A stretch of DNA of 64,000 bases. Source: Streptomyces tibetensis (GTDB lineage: Bacteria > Actinomycetota > Actinomycetes > Streptomycetales > Streptomycetaceae). Location of the stretch: the NCBI RefSeq assembly GCF_007655005.1, contig NZ_SZVW01000027.1:1-64000 (forward strand), in the 5' to 3' direction. Shown here piece by piece: positions 32,063 through 39,524 of the stretch. The stretch's first letter is position 1. Each line of letters opens with the position of its first letter. The notes under the pieces are model-generated. The model saw only the letters and a list, made by a program, of their open reading frames with translations. It was not told the DNA's origin and did not search any database. Position numbers and translations under genes: made by a program.

Positions 32063-32870
32063 ACGTCTCCTCGAAGGCTCCGAGCACCGCTCGGTCCCGC
32101 GTCCGGTCCAGGATCCCGAACACCACCTGCTCGAAGGCCCCCGCGAACCGGCCGCCGGGCCCCAGCAGCGCCCGGAAGGCCTCCGCCACCTGCACGGGGT
32201 CGTTGCGGAACACCCCGCAGCCCCAGGCGCCCAGGACGAGTGCGCGGTAGCCGTGGGCGACGGCCGTCTCCAGGACGCGTTCGGCCCGGACCGCGAGGGC
32301 CCGCGGCAGCTCGTGGGCCCGTTCGGGCGCCGTGCGGAGCACCACGCCCGCGTTGGGCGCGGGCGAGGTCAGGAAGCCCGCGGTGTACGGCTCGGCCAGC
32401 AGGCCGCCCCGGTCGTCACGGAAGACGGGCACGGTCGGTGAGTGGATGACACGGTCCGTGTAGAACGGGTCGCGGTGGGCCCGGTGGTGGTCGTAGAAGG
32501 CGCGGGCCTGAAGGAGGCAGGTGTACAACGCCGAGGCCCGGCAGAGGGCCTCCTCCTGGGCCTGGGCGCCGTTCAGGTAACCGCCGCCGGGGTTGCGGGC
32601 CGAGGCGAAGTTCAGCACGGCCACGGGCCCGCCCAGCCGGCGGGCCGCCTCCAGGCTGCTCTCGCCCGTGACGTCCACCAGTGTCTTCCGCGCGCCCGTC
32701 ACCCGATCGGCGGACACCGGCACCGGTTCGGGCCCGTGCAGGCGGGTGCCCTCGCGCGCCGCCCGCAGCTCCGCCGCGATCGAGACCTCGCGCCCGTCCG
32801 GCGCGCGGTAGGCCCCGGCCGCGACGATCTGCTCGGTCTCCCGCGCGATACCCCGCAGACGCGCGCTCAC
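32025..32870 (-). CDS. TIGR02452 family macro-domain/bacterial PARG-like protein
   Basis: This 281-residue macro-domain protein is of the bacterial poly(ADP-ribose) glycohydrolase type. The diagnostic loop is NPGGGYLNGAQAQEEALCRA, combining the GGG of the diphosphate loop with the catalytic QEE. Other family blocks are VTGESSLEAARRL, VAVLNFASARN and YRALVLGAWGCGVFRNDP. It should hydrolyse ADP-ribose chains or ADP-ribosylated substrates in the cytosol. The GTG start at 32870 lies inside a perfect 16-bp inverted repeat that could hide it in the mRNA. Confidence 0.88.
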   Translation of the reverse strand: MSARLRGIARETEQIVAAGAYRAPDGREVSIAAELRAAREGTRLHGPEPVPVSADRVTGARKTLVDVTGESSLEAARRLGGPVAVLNFASARNPGGGYLNGAQAQEEALCRASALYTCLLQARAFYDHHRAHRDPFYTDRVIHSPTVPVFRDDRGGLLAEPYTAGFLTSPAPNAGVVLRTAPERAHELPRALAVRAERVLETAVAHGYRALVLGAWGCGVFRNDPVQVAEAFRALLGPGGRFAGAFEQVVFGILDRTRDRAVLGAFEETFSSSRSAPAGGA

Positions 32871-32901
32871 GGCGCGACCCCCGTACGCGCCGTGAGCGCG
32901 C
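32861..32901. repeat. Perfect 16-bp inverted repeat over the PARG-like start codon
   Basis: GCGCGCTCACGGCGCG (32861-32876) and CGCGCCGTGAGCGCGC (32886-32901) are perfect complements around a 9-nt loop. In the minus-strand mRNA the GUG start (32868-32870) is in the 3' arm and the G-rich ribosome site is in the loop. Confidence 0.85.
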
Positions 32902-33161
32902 ACCGCGCGGTTCGCCTTGTCGTGCTCACGCAGGCATCGTGCGTGATGCCCGATCCCCGGTGCAACAGAGTTTTCGCTTTGGGAGAACGCCGGGGAAAGT
33001 TTCTTGAAATGCCGGGTCAGGCCGTATGACCGCCCGGGAACGCCCCGCTCCGCCCCCTTGTGCCGAGCGGCGTGAACGTCTTGGGTGGGACGGGTGATCC
33101 CGGCCCGGGCCGCCGAAGAGCCCGGACCAATGGCATGGTGGAATCTCAGGAGGATCCCGAC
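32902..33161. other. Intergenic region between PARG-like and egtA genes
   Basis: It holds the divergent promoters. An 18-bp palindrome GGCATC-N6-GATGCC lies at 32933-32950 and is a candidate operator. No coding potential seen. Confidence 0.45.
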
Positions 33162-34463
33162 ATGTCCGATTCGGTAAGTGGCTGTACCCGGACCCGCACG
33201 TCGTTGTCCGAAGCCGAGGTCGAGGCCCTGGTCCGGGGCATCTGCTTCAAGACCGGCCCCCCGCGCCGCCTCGGTGTCGAGGTGGAATGGCTCGTCCACG
33301 AGCTGCGCGCACCGCAGCTCCCCGTCGCACCCGAACGACTCGAAGCGGCCTATGCCGCGCTGCGTACCGTTCCTCTGAAGTCGGCGCTCACCGTGGAACC
33401 CGGCGGTCAGCTGGAGCTGAGCTCGCTCCCCGCCGCATCGCTGACGGAAGTCATCACCACCGTCTCCGCCGACCTCGACGCCGTCCGTGCGGTGCTGCGC
33501 GAAAGGGGCCTCGCCCTCGTCGGCCTCGGCCAGGATCCCTGGCACGAACCCCGCCGGTTCCTGCGGGAACCGCGCTACGACGCCATGGAGGCGTGCCTGG
33601 ACCGTACAGGTCCCGCCGGCCGCTCCATGATGTGCACCTCCGCCTCCGTGCAGGTGTGCCTGGACGCCGGTCACGAGGAGCCCGGGCCGCTCGGCCTGGT
33701 GCGCCGCTGGTGGCTGGCCCACCATCTGGGCGCGGTCCTGGTGGCCGCGTTCGCCAACTCCCCGCTCGCCGGCAACCGGCCGACCGGCTGGCTGTCGACC
33801 CGGCAGCTGACGTGGACCCGGATCGGCGCCGGCCGGGCGGGCGGACCGCGGCTGGACACCGACCCGCGCGGCGCCTGGGCCCGGCACGTGCTGGACTCCC
33901 CCGTGATGTGCATTCGACGGGACGGCGGCCCCTGGAACGTCCCCGAGGGGCTCACCTTCCGGGACTGGATCCGCACCGGCGCGCCCCGGCCGCCCACCCG
34001 GGAGGATCTCGACTATCACGTCACGACGCTCTTCCCGCCGGTCAGGCCGCGCGGCCATCTCGAACTGCGCATGATCGACGCGCAGCCCGGAGACGACGGA
34101 TGGATCGTGCCGCTGGCCGTGACGGCGGCGCTGTTCGACGACCCGGAGGCCGCCGAGACCGCCTACCGGGCCGTGAAGCCGCTGACCGAGCGGACACTGG
34201 GGCTGCCCGCGCCGCACAATCCGCTGTGGCTCGACGCGGCCCGCGGCGGTCTGGCCGACGCGGAACTGCGCGAGGTGGCCGTCACGTGCTTCACGACCGC
34301 GCTGGACGCCCTGCCCCGGCTCGGCGCCCGCCCCGAGGTCATCGAGGCCGTCTCGGCCTATCTGGACCGCTATGTCGTCCTGGGCCGCTGCCCCGCCGAC
34401 GACCTGCTCGACCGACAGCGCGGCGCGGACGGCCGCGCCCACGGGAAGGACTTCCGCTCATGA
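33162..34463 (+). CDS. egtA: Ergothioneine biosynthesis glutamate-cysteine ligase EgtA
   Basis: This 433-residue ligase condenses glutamate and cysteine to gamma-glutamylcysteine, the sulfur donor used by EgtB. It is recognised by the GCS2-type opening RRLGVEVEWLVHELRAPQLP, then PGGQLELSS, MMCTSASVQVCLDAG and RGHLELRMIDAQPGDDGW, and above all by being the first gene of egtABCD. ATG 33162 has CAGGAGG eight bases upstream; a longer open frame upstream lacks a ribosome site. Its TGA overlaps the egtB ATG by 4 bp. Confidence 0.95.
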   Translation: MSDSVSGCTRTRTSLSEAEVEALVRGICFKTGPPRRLGVEVEWLVHELRAPQLPVAPERLEAAYAALRTVPLKSALTVEPGGQLELSSLPAASLTEVITTVSADLDAVRAVLRERGLALVGLGQDPWHEPRRFLREPRYDAMEACLDRTGPAGRSMMCTSASVQVCLDAGHEEPGPLGLVRRWWLAHHLGAVLVAAFANSPLAGNRPTGWLSTRQLTWTRIGAGRAGGPRLDTDPRGAWARHVLDSPVMCIRRDGGPWNVPEGLTFRDWIRTGAPRPPTREDLDYHVTTLFPPVRPRGHLELRMIDAQPGDDGWIVPLAVTAALFDDPEAAETAYRAVKPLTERTLGLPAPHNPLWLDAARGGLADAELREVAVTCFTTALDALPRLGARPEVIEAVSAYLDRYVVLGRCPADDLLDRQRGADGRAHGKDFRS

Positions 34464-35797
34464 CCGACACCGATCCCGCTGTCGACGCCCAGGCCGTCGA
34501 CCCCGAGGTGCTCCGGGAGCGGGCGGTCGCCTCACTCGTCGTGGCCCGCGACCGCACCACCCTGCTGACGAGCTGCGTGGAGGATCCCGACCTGACCGCA
34601 CAGCACTCGCCGCTGATGTCGCCGCTGGTGTGGGACCTCGCGCACATCGGCAACCAGGAGGAGCAGTGGCTGCTGCGGGCGGTCGCCGGGCACGAAGCGA
34701 TACGGCCGGAGATAGACGGCCTCTACGACGCCTTCGAGCACCCGCGCGCCGAGCGGCCGAAGCTGCCGCTGCTCTCCCCGGCCGAGGCCCGCAGCTACGC
34801 GGCCGACGTGCGCGGCCGGGCACTGGACGTGCTGGAGCGGCACGCGTTCCACGGCACGCGGCTGACGGAGGCCGGGTTCGCCTTCGGGATGATCGCGCAG
34901 CACGAGCAGCAGCACGACGAAACCATGCTGATCACCCATCAGCTCCGCACCGGCCCGCCGGCCCTGACGGCACCCGACCCGGAGCCGGCGCCGCTGTTCA
35001 CCGGTCCGTCCGAAGTCCTCGTACCCGGTGGCCCGTTCACGATGGGCACCTCCGGCGAGCCGTGGGCCCTGGACAACGAACGCCCCGCGCACCGGCGCGA
35101 GGTGGCGCCCTTCCACATCGACACCACGCCGGTGACCAACGGCGCCTATCAGGCGTTCATCGAGGACGGCGGCTACGACAACAGGCGGTGGTGGACGGCC
35201 GGCGGATGGGCGCACATCCGCGAGTACGGGATCCACGCCCCGCTGTTCTGGCGGCGCGACGGGAAGCAGTTCCTCAGGCGCCGGTTCGGCGTCACCGAGG
35301 TCGTGCCGGCGGACGAGCCCGTGGTGCACGTGTCCTGGTACGAGGCCGACGCCTACGCCCGCTGGGCGGGACGCCGGCTGCCCACGGAGGCCGAGTGGGA
35401 GAAGGCCGCCCGGCACGACCCGGCCGCCGACCGCTCGATGCGCTACCCCTGGGGCGACGCCGACCCGGGGCCCGAGCACGCCAACCTCGGCCAGCGGCAC
35501 CTGCGTCCGGCGCCCGCCGGGAGCTACCCGGCCGGTGAGTCGCCGCTCGGCGTACGGCAGCTGATCGGCGACGTGTGGGAGTGGACGGCGAGCGACTTCC
35601 TGCCGTACCCCGGGTTCAAGGCGTTCCCGTACAAGGAGTACTCGGAGGTCTTCTTCGGGCCCGAGCACAAGGTGCTGCGCGGCGGTTCGTTCGCCGTGGA
35701 CGCGGTGGCCTGCCGGGGCACCTTCCGCAACTGGGACTACCCGATCAGGCGGCAGATCTTCTCCGGGTTCCGCACGGCCCGTTCGGAGGGCGTCTGA
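34460..35797 (+). CDS. egtB: Ergothioneine biosynthesis sulfoxide synthase EgtB
   Basis: This 445-residue nonheme iron enzyme joins gamma-glutamylcysteine to hercynine using O2. The N-terminal DinB-like helical domain carries the iron-binding histidines: one in SPLVWDLAHIGNQEEQW and the HxxxH/HxE group in QHEQQHDETM. The C-terminal ~250 residues are an FGE-sulfatase (C-type lectin-like) domain: VPGGPFTMGTSGEPWALDNE, PVTNGAYQAFIEDGGY, RLPTEAEWEKAAR and GDVWEWTASDFLPYPGF. It overlaps egtA by 4 bp and shares one base with egtC (TGATG). Confidence 0.96.
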   Translation: MTDTDPAVDAQAVDPEVLRERAVASLVVARDRTTLLTSCVEDPDLTAQHSPLMSPLVWDLAHIGNQEEQWLLRAVAGHEAIRPEIDGLYDAFEHPRAERPKLPLLSPAEARSYAADVRGRALDVLERHAFHGTRLTEAGFAFGMIAQHEQQHDETMLITHQLRTGPPALTAPDPEPAPLFTGPSEVLVPGGPFTMGTSGEPWALDNERPAHRREVAPFHIDTTPVTNGAYQAFIEDGGYDNRRWWTAGGWAHIREYGIHAPLFWRRDGKQFLRRRFGVTEVVPADEPVVHVSWYEADAYARWAGRRLPTEAEWEKAARHDPAADRSMRYPWGDADPGPEHANLGQRHLRPAPAGSYPAGESPLGVRQLIGDVWEWTASDFLPYPGFKAFPYKEYSEVFFGPEHKVLRGGSFAVDAVACRGTFRNWDYPIRRQIFSGFRTARSEGV

Positions 35798-36588
35798 TGT
35801 GCCGTCATGTGGCGTACGTGGGGCCACCGGAGGCGCTGGGCCGGCTCCTGGTGGAGCCCCCGCACGGGCTGTACCGGCAGTCGTGGGCGCCCCGGCACCA
35901 GAGGTACGGGACGGTCAACGCCGACGGTTTCGGCGTGGGCTGGTACGCCGAGGGCGATCCGGTGCCGGCCCGCTACCGCCGGGCCGGGCCGATCTGGGCG
36001 GACCTGTCGTTCGCCGATCTCGCCCGGGTCGTACGGTCCACGGGGCTGCTCGCCGCGGTGCGGGACGCGACCCTGTCCGGCGCGGACGCGGAGGCCGCGG
36101 CGGCCCCCTTTGCCGCGGGGACCTGGCTGTTCAGCCACAACGGGGCGGTGCAGGGGTGGCCCGGTTCGCTGGCCTCGGTGTCCCGGACGCTGCCGCACGA
36201 GGAGCTGCTGTCCTTGGAGGCCCGCAACGACTCGGCGCTCGTGTGGGCGCTGGTGCTGGCCCGGTTGCGAGGCGGCGACGAGGAGGGCCAGGCGATGGCC
36301 GACACGGTCCTGGAGGTCGCCGCCGCGGCCCCCGGCTCCCGGCTCAACCTCCTCCTCACCAACGGCGACACCATCACCGCGACCGCCTGGGGCGACGCCC
36401 TGTGGTACCTCGCCCGGCCCGGCGGCGGCACCGTCGTGGCCTCCGAGCCCTACGACGACGATCCGCACTGGCAGGAGGTCCCCGACCGCACCCTGCTCGT
36501 GGCGAGCCGCACCGACGTGCTGCTCACGCCGCTGAAGGAGCCGGCCGACGCCTCCGTGCCCGCACTCGCGAAGGAGCCCCGTACGTGA
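35797..36588 (+). CDS. egtC: Ergothioneine biosynthesis amidohydrolase EgtC
   Basis: This 263-residue class II glutamine-amidotransferase-fold (Ntn) hydrolase removes the gamma-glutamyl group from the EgtB product. The nucleophile is Cys2, exposed after Met removal (MCRHVAYVGPPE). The fold is marked by NADGFGVGWYAEG, LFSHNGAVQGWP and the RNDSALVWALVLA segment. It starts one base into the egtB stop and ends in a 4-bp overlap with egtD, so stoichiometric translation along the operon is expected. Confidence 0.95.
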   Translation: MCRHVAYVGPPEALGRLLVEPPHGLYRQSWAPRHQRYGTVNADGFGVGWYAEGDPVPARYRRAGPIWADLSFADLARVVRSTGLLAAVRDATLSGADAEAAAAPFAAGTWLFSHNGAVQGWPGSLASVSRTLPHEELLSLEARNDSALVWALVLARLRGGDEEGQAMADTVLEVAAAAPGSRLNLLLTNGDTITATAWGDALWYLARPGGGTVVASEPYDDDPHWQEVPDRTLLVASRTDVLLTPLKEPADASVPALAKEPRT

Positions 36589-37547
36589 GCCCGTTCCGTC
36601 TGACCCGCACCCTGCCCGAGGACGCCACGGACGCCGCGCTGCGCGCCGATGTCCAGCGGGGTCTGACCGGCCGCCCCAAGTCGCTCCCGCCGAAGTGGTT
36701 CTACGACGCCCACGGCAGCGACCTGTTCGAGAAGATCACGGAACTGCCGGAGTACTACCCCACGCGCGCGGAGCGGGAGATCCTCCTCGCGCGTTCCGGC
36801 GACATCGCCGCTGCGACCCGGGCGCGCACCCTGGTCGAGCTCGGCTCCGGATCGTCGGAGAAGACCCGGCATCTGCTCGACGCCCTCACGGACCTGCACA
36901 CCTACGTCCCGGTCGACGTCAGCGAGAGCGCCCTCGCCCAGGCCGGGCAGGCACTCGCCGCCGAGCGGCCGGGCCTGGACGTGCACGCGCTGATCGCCGA
37001 CTTCACCGCGGAACTGACCCTGCCGGACACGCCGGGGCCCCGGCTGGTGGCGTTCCTCGGCGGCACGATCGGCAATCTGCTGCCCGCCGAACGCGCCGCG
37101 TTCCTGGCGTCCGTACGCGCCCTGCTCACCCCGGGCGACGCCCTGTTGCTGGGCACGGACCTGGTCAAGGACGAGGAGGTGCTGGTCCGGGCGTACGACG
37201 ACGGGGCCGGGGTGACCGCCGCGTTCAACAAGAACGTCCTGACCGTGATCAACCGCGAGCTGGGCGGCGACTTCGAGCCCGCCGCGTTCGACCATGTGGC
37301 GTTGTGGGACGCCGGGCACGAGTGGATCGAGATGCGGCTGCGCTCCCGTACGGCACAGACGGTGAAGGTGCCGGCGCTCGACCTCGCCGTCGACTTCGCG
37401 GCAGGCGAGGAGATGCGGACCGAGGTGTCGGCGAAGTTCCGGCAGGAGGGCGTGCGCGCCGAACTGTCGACGGCGGGCCTGGACCTGACCCACTGGTGGA
37501 CGGACGCTCCGGGCCGCTTCGCGCTGTCGCTGAGCGTGGCGCGCTGA
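36585..37547 (+). CDS. egtD: L-histidine N-alpha-methyltransferase EgtD
   Basis: This 320-residue SAM-dependent enzyme trimethylates histidine to hercynine, the first committed step. Visible marks are the N-terminal histidine-binding helix LPPKWFYDAHGSDLFEKITE, PEYYPTRAEREIL, the SAM motif LVELGSGSSEKTRHLLDAL, and FLGGTIGNLLPAERAAFL. The start is GTG 36585 in a GTGA overlap with egtC. No EgtE-type PLP lyase gene follows; a dodecin gene comes next after a terminator, so the last step must be encoded elsewhere. Confidence 0.96.
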   Translation: MSPFRLTRTLPEDATDAALRADVQRGLTGRPKSLPPKWFYDAHGSDLFEKITELPEYYPTRAEREILLARSGDIAAATRARTLVELGSGSSEKTRHLLDALTDLHTYVPVDVSESALAQAGQALAAERPGLDVHALIADFTAELTLPDTPGPRLVAFLGGTIGNLLPAERAAFLASVRALLTPGDALLLGTDLVKDEEVLVRAYDDGAGVTAAFNKNVLTVINRELGGDFEPAAFDHVALWDAGHEWIEMRLRSRTAQTVKVPALDLAVDFAAGEEMRTEVSAKFRQEGVRAELSTAGLDLTHWWTDAPGRFALSLSVAR

Positions 37548-37561
37548 ACCGGTGAGCCCGG

Positions 37562-37607
37562 GGCGGCGGCGACGGCGGGAGACGACGTCTCGCGCTTCGC
37601 CGCCGCC
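37562..37607 (+). terminator. Terminator of the egt operon
   Basis: GGCGGCGGCGA (37562-37572) pairs with TCGCCGCCGCC (37597-37607), and the interior contains a second small palindrome, GAGACGACGTCTC. Confidence 0.7.
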
Positions 37608-37672
37608 TGGGGCACGGTGGAATGACGCGTGACACTCCCGTCACTGGAACCTCATCGAAGAGGAGCTGCGGC

Positions 37673-37888
37673 ATGTCGAACCACACCTACCGGGTCACGG
37701 AGATCGTCGGCACCTCACCGGACGGCGTCGACGAGGCGATCCGCAACGGCATCGACCGGGCCTCCCAGACGCTGCGCAACCTGGACTGGTTCGAGGTGAC
37801 GCAGGTGCGCGGCCAGCTCGAGGACGGGCAGATCGCGCACTGGCAGGTGGGCCTGAAGGTGGGCTTCCGGCTGGACGAATCCGAGTAG
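37673..37888 (+). CDS. Dodecin (flavin-storage protein)
   Basis: This 71-residue protein matches dodecin in length and pattern: YRVTEIVGTSPDGVDEAIRN, then a helix, NLDWFEVTQVRGQLEDGQIA and HWQVGLKVGFRLDE. The Trp in NLDWFEV is the residue that stacks on flavin. Dodecins assemble as hollow dodecamers that bind riboflavin, FMN or CoA and limit flavin photochemistry. ATG 37673 has GAGGAG seven bases upstream; the in-frame ATG at 37622 has none. Confidence 0.93.
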   Translation: MSNHTYRVTEIVGTSPDGVDEAIRNGIDRASQTLRNLDWFEVTQVRGQLEDGQIAHWQVGLKVGFRLDESE

Positions 37889-37922
37889 CCCGGGGACGCG
37901 GGCTCTCCCCCGGCAGGAGGGC

Positions 37923-38417
37923 TCAGGTGCGCCCTTCGCGCTCCTGCGCCGTCTTCATCTCGGCGGACCGGGTCACCCAGTCGGCCCGTACGACGGTGAA
38001 GCCCGCGCGGCGGGCGTCGGCGCAGACCAGTTCGTCGTCGTCGACGAGGACGCGGACCTCGCGGGTGCGGGCGAGCCGCCGCAGGATCTCCAGCTTGGTG
38101 AACCGGGCGGGCCGCCGGTCGGCGTCCCGCCGCATGTACACGCGCCCTTCGGGCAGCCCCTGGGCGGCGAGCCAGTCGAGCGTGTCGCGCCGGCAGCGTT
38201 CGGGCCGGCCGGTGAGGTAGAGCACCTCGCACTCCCGCGCGTGCTCCCGGGCCAGCGCGACGCCCTCCGGGACGGGCGGGTCCTGCGGTGCCGCCGAGAA
38301 GAAGCCGTCCCAGTCCTTCGGCCTGCGCTCCAGGAACCCCTGCCGGTGCGTGGTGTCGGCAAGGGTGTTGTCCAGGTCGAACACGGCCAGCGGGGCCTTG
38401 CTGCGGTCGTCGCTCAC
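37923..38417 (-). CDS. HAD superfamily phosphatase (PNK 3'-phosphatase-like)
   Basis: This 164-residue HAD protein has motif I VFDLDNTLADTTHR, motif II CEVLYLTGRPERCRRDTLDW, a Lys in FTKLEILRRL for motif III, and motif IV VRVLVDDDELVCADA. The TGRPxxxRxxTxxWL pattern resembles the phosphatase half of polynucleotide kinases and related acid phosphatases. The small insertion suggests a minimal-cap enzyme. The substrate is unknown. Convergent with dodecin and divergent from the rpmF paralogue. Confidence 0.88.
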   Translation of the reverse strand: MSDDRSKAPLAVFDLDNTLADTTHRQGFLERRPKDWDGFFSAAPQDPPVPEGVALAREHARECEVLYLTGRPERCRRDTLDWLAAQGLPEGRVYMRRDADRRPARFTKLEILRRLARTREVRVLVDDDELVCADARRAGFTVVRADWVTRSAEMKTAQEREGRT

Positions 38418-38472
38418 GCCGCCCAGCCTAAGTGGTCCGCGGGGCGGCGGTGGCCGGCACCGGGACGCATAT

Positions 38473-38493
38473 TGTTAATGGGATCCATTTTCA
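38473..38493 (+). promoter_or_regulatory. Zur-box-like inverted repeat before the zinc-free L32 gene
   Basis: A 21-bp near-palindrome reads TG[T]TAATGG...CCATTTTCA, matching the TGAAAATG...CATTTTCA form of actinobacterial Zur boxes. It lies immediately upstream of TAGCGT (38496-38501), so a bound repressor would block the -35/-10 spacer. The gene behind it is a zinc-independent ribosomal protein paralogue, a classic Zur target. Confidence 0.75.
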
Positions 38494-38529
38494 TGTAGCG
38501 TCGGTGCCCGACCACCGAGGAGGAGTCCC

Positions 38530-38700
38530 ATGGCCGTCCCCAAGCGGAAGATGTCCCGCAGCAACACCCGTCACCGTCGCGCCCAGTGGAAGGCGGCCAC
38601 GCCGGCGCTGGTCCCCGTCACCGTGGACGGCGTCCGTCACCTCGTGCCGCAGAACCTCGTCAAGGCCTACGAACGCGGCCTGCTACGCCCCGACGGCTGA
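38530..38700 (+). CDS. rpmF: 50S ribosomal protein L32, zinc-free (C-) paralogue
   Basis: This 56-residue protein starts MAVPKRKMSRSNTRHRRAQW, the L32 signature, but lacks all four Cys of the zinc ribbon found in the ordinary C+ form. C- paralogues replace the zinc protein under zinc starvation, freeing ribosomal zinc. ATG 38530 follows GAGGAG. The gene is too short for most ORF cut-offs. Its 3' end overlaps the convergent nucleotidyltransferase gene by 18 bp. The upstream Zur-like box predicts expression only when zinc is low. Confidence 0.9.
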   Translation: MAVPKRKMSRSNTRHRRAQWKAATPALVPVTVDGVRHLVPQNLVKAYERGLLRPDG

Positions 38701-39393
38701 GCACGCCCTCTCCGCCCAGAAGTGCGCCCGGACCCGGCGCAGCCAGGCCTCGACCGGCGCCTCGTCGGGCTCGTCCGGCAGTGCCGTGGGGCCCTCGTCG
38801 AAGGCGGCCTCGTAGTGCCGGAGCAGGGGCAGGGCAGCCGCGGGGTCGGCGGCGACGCGCTCGCCGAAGGCGTGGTACTCGTCCGGGTTCTCGACGCGGA
38901 TCGTCAACCGCCCGGTGGTGTACAGCTCCAGGCCCTGCCCGCACAGCCGCTTGAGATGCCGGGCGTGCTTCGCCGTGCGCTTGCGTGTGTCGGCGGAGAA
39001 CGAACCGTCACCGCGCGCCTCCAGCCGCCGGAACTGCTGGGTGGCGTAACCGAGATAGGCGTCCCGGACCCGCTTGGCGCTCAGGAACGCCGAACGGATG
39101 CCGATGAGTTCACCGCCGAGCGGGGTGCGCACCTCGTACAGGTCGTCCGGGAGCCACACCAGCTCCATCGCGGTCGGGTTGCCGCCGAGGGCCAGCCGGC
39201 ACCACTTGGCGGCCTCGTGCAGGGTCCGGTCCGGCGCCGTGCTGACGTGGGACTCCTTCGGCCGGTGCAGACCGTGCAGCTCCTCGGTCGGCGCGGCGAA
39301 CAGGCCGAGGCGGTCGATGTCCGAGCCCGGGCGGGCCAGGCCGTAGGCGGTCGATCCGACGATGCCGGAGAGCAGGACGTTGGGGACGGTCAC
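38683..39393 (-). CDS. Nucleotidyltransferase (PF10127/RlaP-like)
   Basis: This 236-residue polymerase-beta-type nucleotidyltransferase begins with the active-site strand VLLSGIVGSTAYGLARPGSD followed by IDRLGLFAAPTEELHGL (GS...DxD metal site). A helical region follows, with KTAKHARHLKRLCGQGLELY in the right place for the PF10127 family. Members are linked to RNA repair or remain uncharacterised. The third acidic residue of the triad is not certain. It is convergent with, and overlaps, rpmF by 18 bp. Confidence 0.8.
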   Translation of the reverse strand: MTVPNVLLSGIVGSTAYGLARPGSDIDRLGLFAAPTEELHGLHRPKESHVSTAPDRTLHEAAKWCRLALGGNPTAMELVWLPDDLYEVRTPLGGELIGIRSAFLSAKRVRDAYLGYATQQFRRLEARGDGSFSADTRKRTAKHARHLKRLCGQGLELYTTGRLTIRVENPDEYHAFGERVAADPAAALPLLRHYEAAFDEGPTALPDEPDEAPVEAWLRRVRAHFWAERACSAVGA

Positions 39394-39524
39394 GGTCGGC
39401 CGCCTTTCGTTACGAGGTACCGGAACATTGTCCTGACGTGCCGGGACGCGGTCACCCGGTTTTCCGGCGACGGTCCACGCCGGCCGGCGGAATACCGGCG
39501 GGGCCGCCCGGCGTAGAACCTGGT

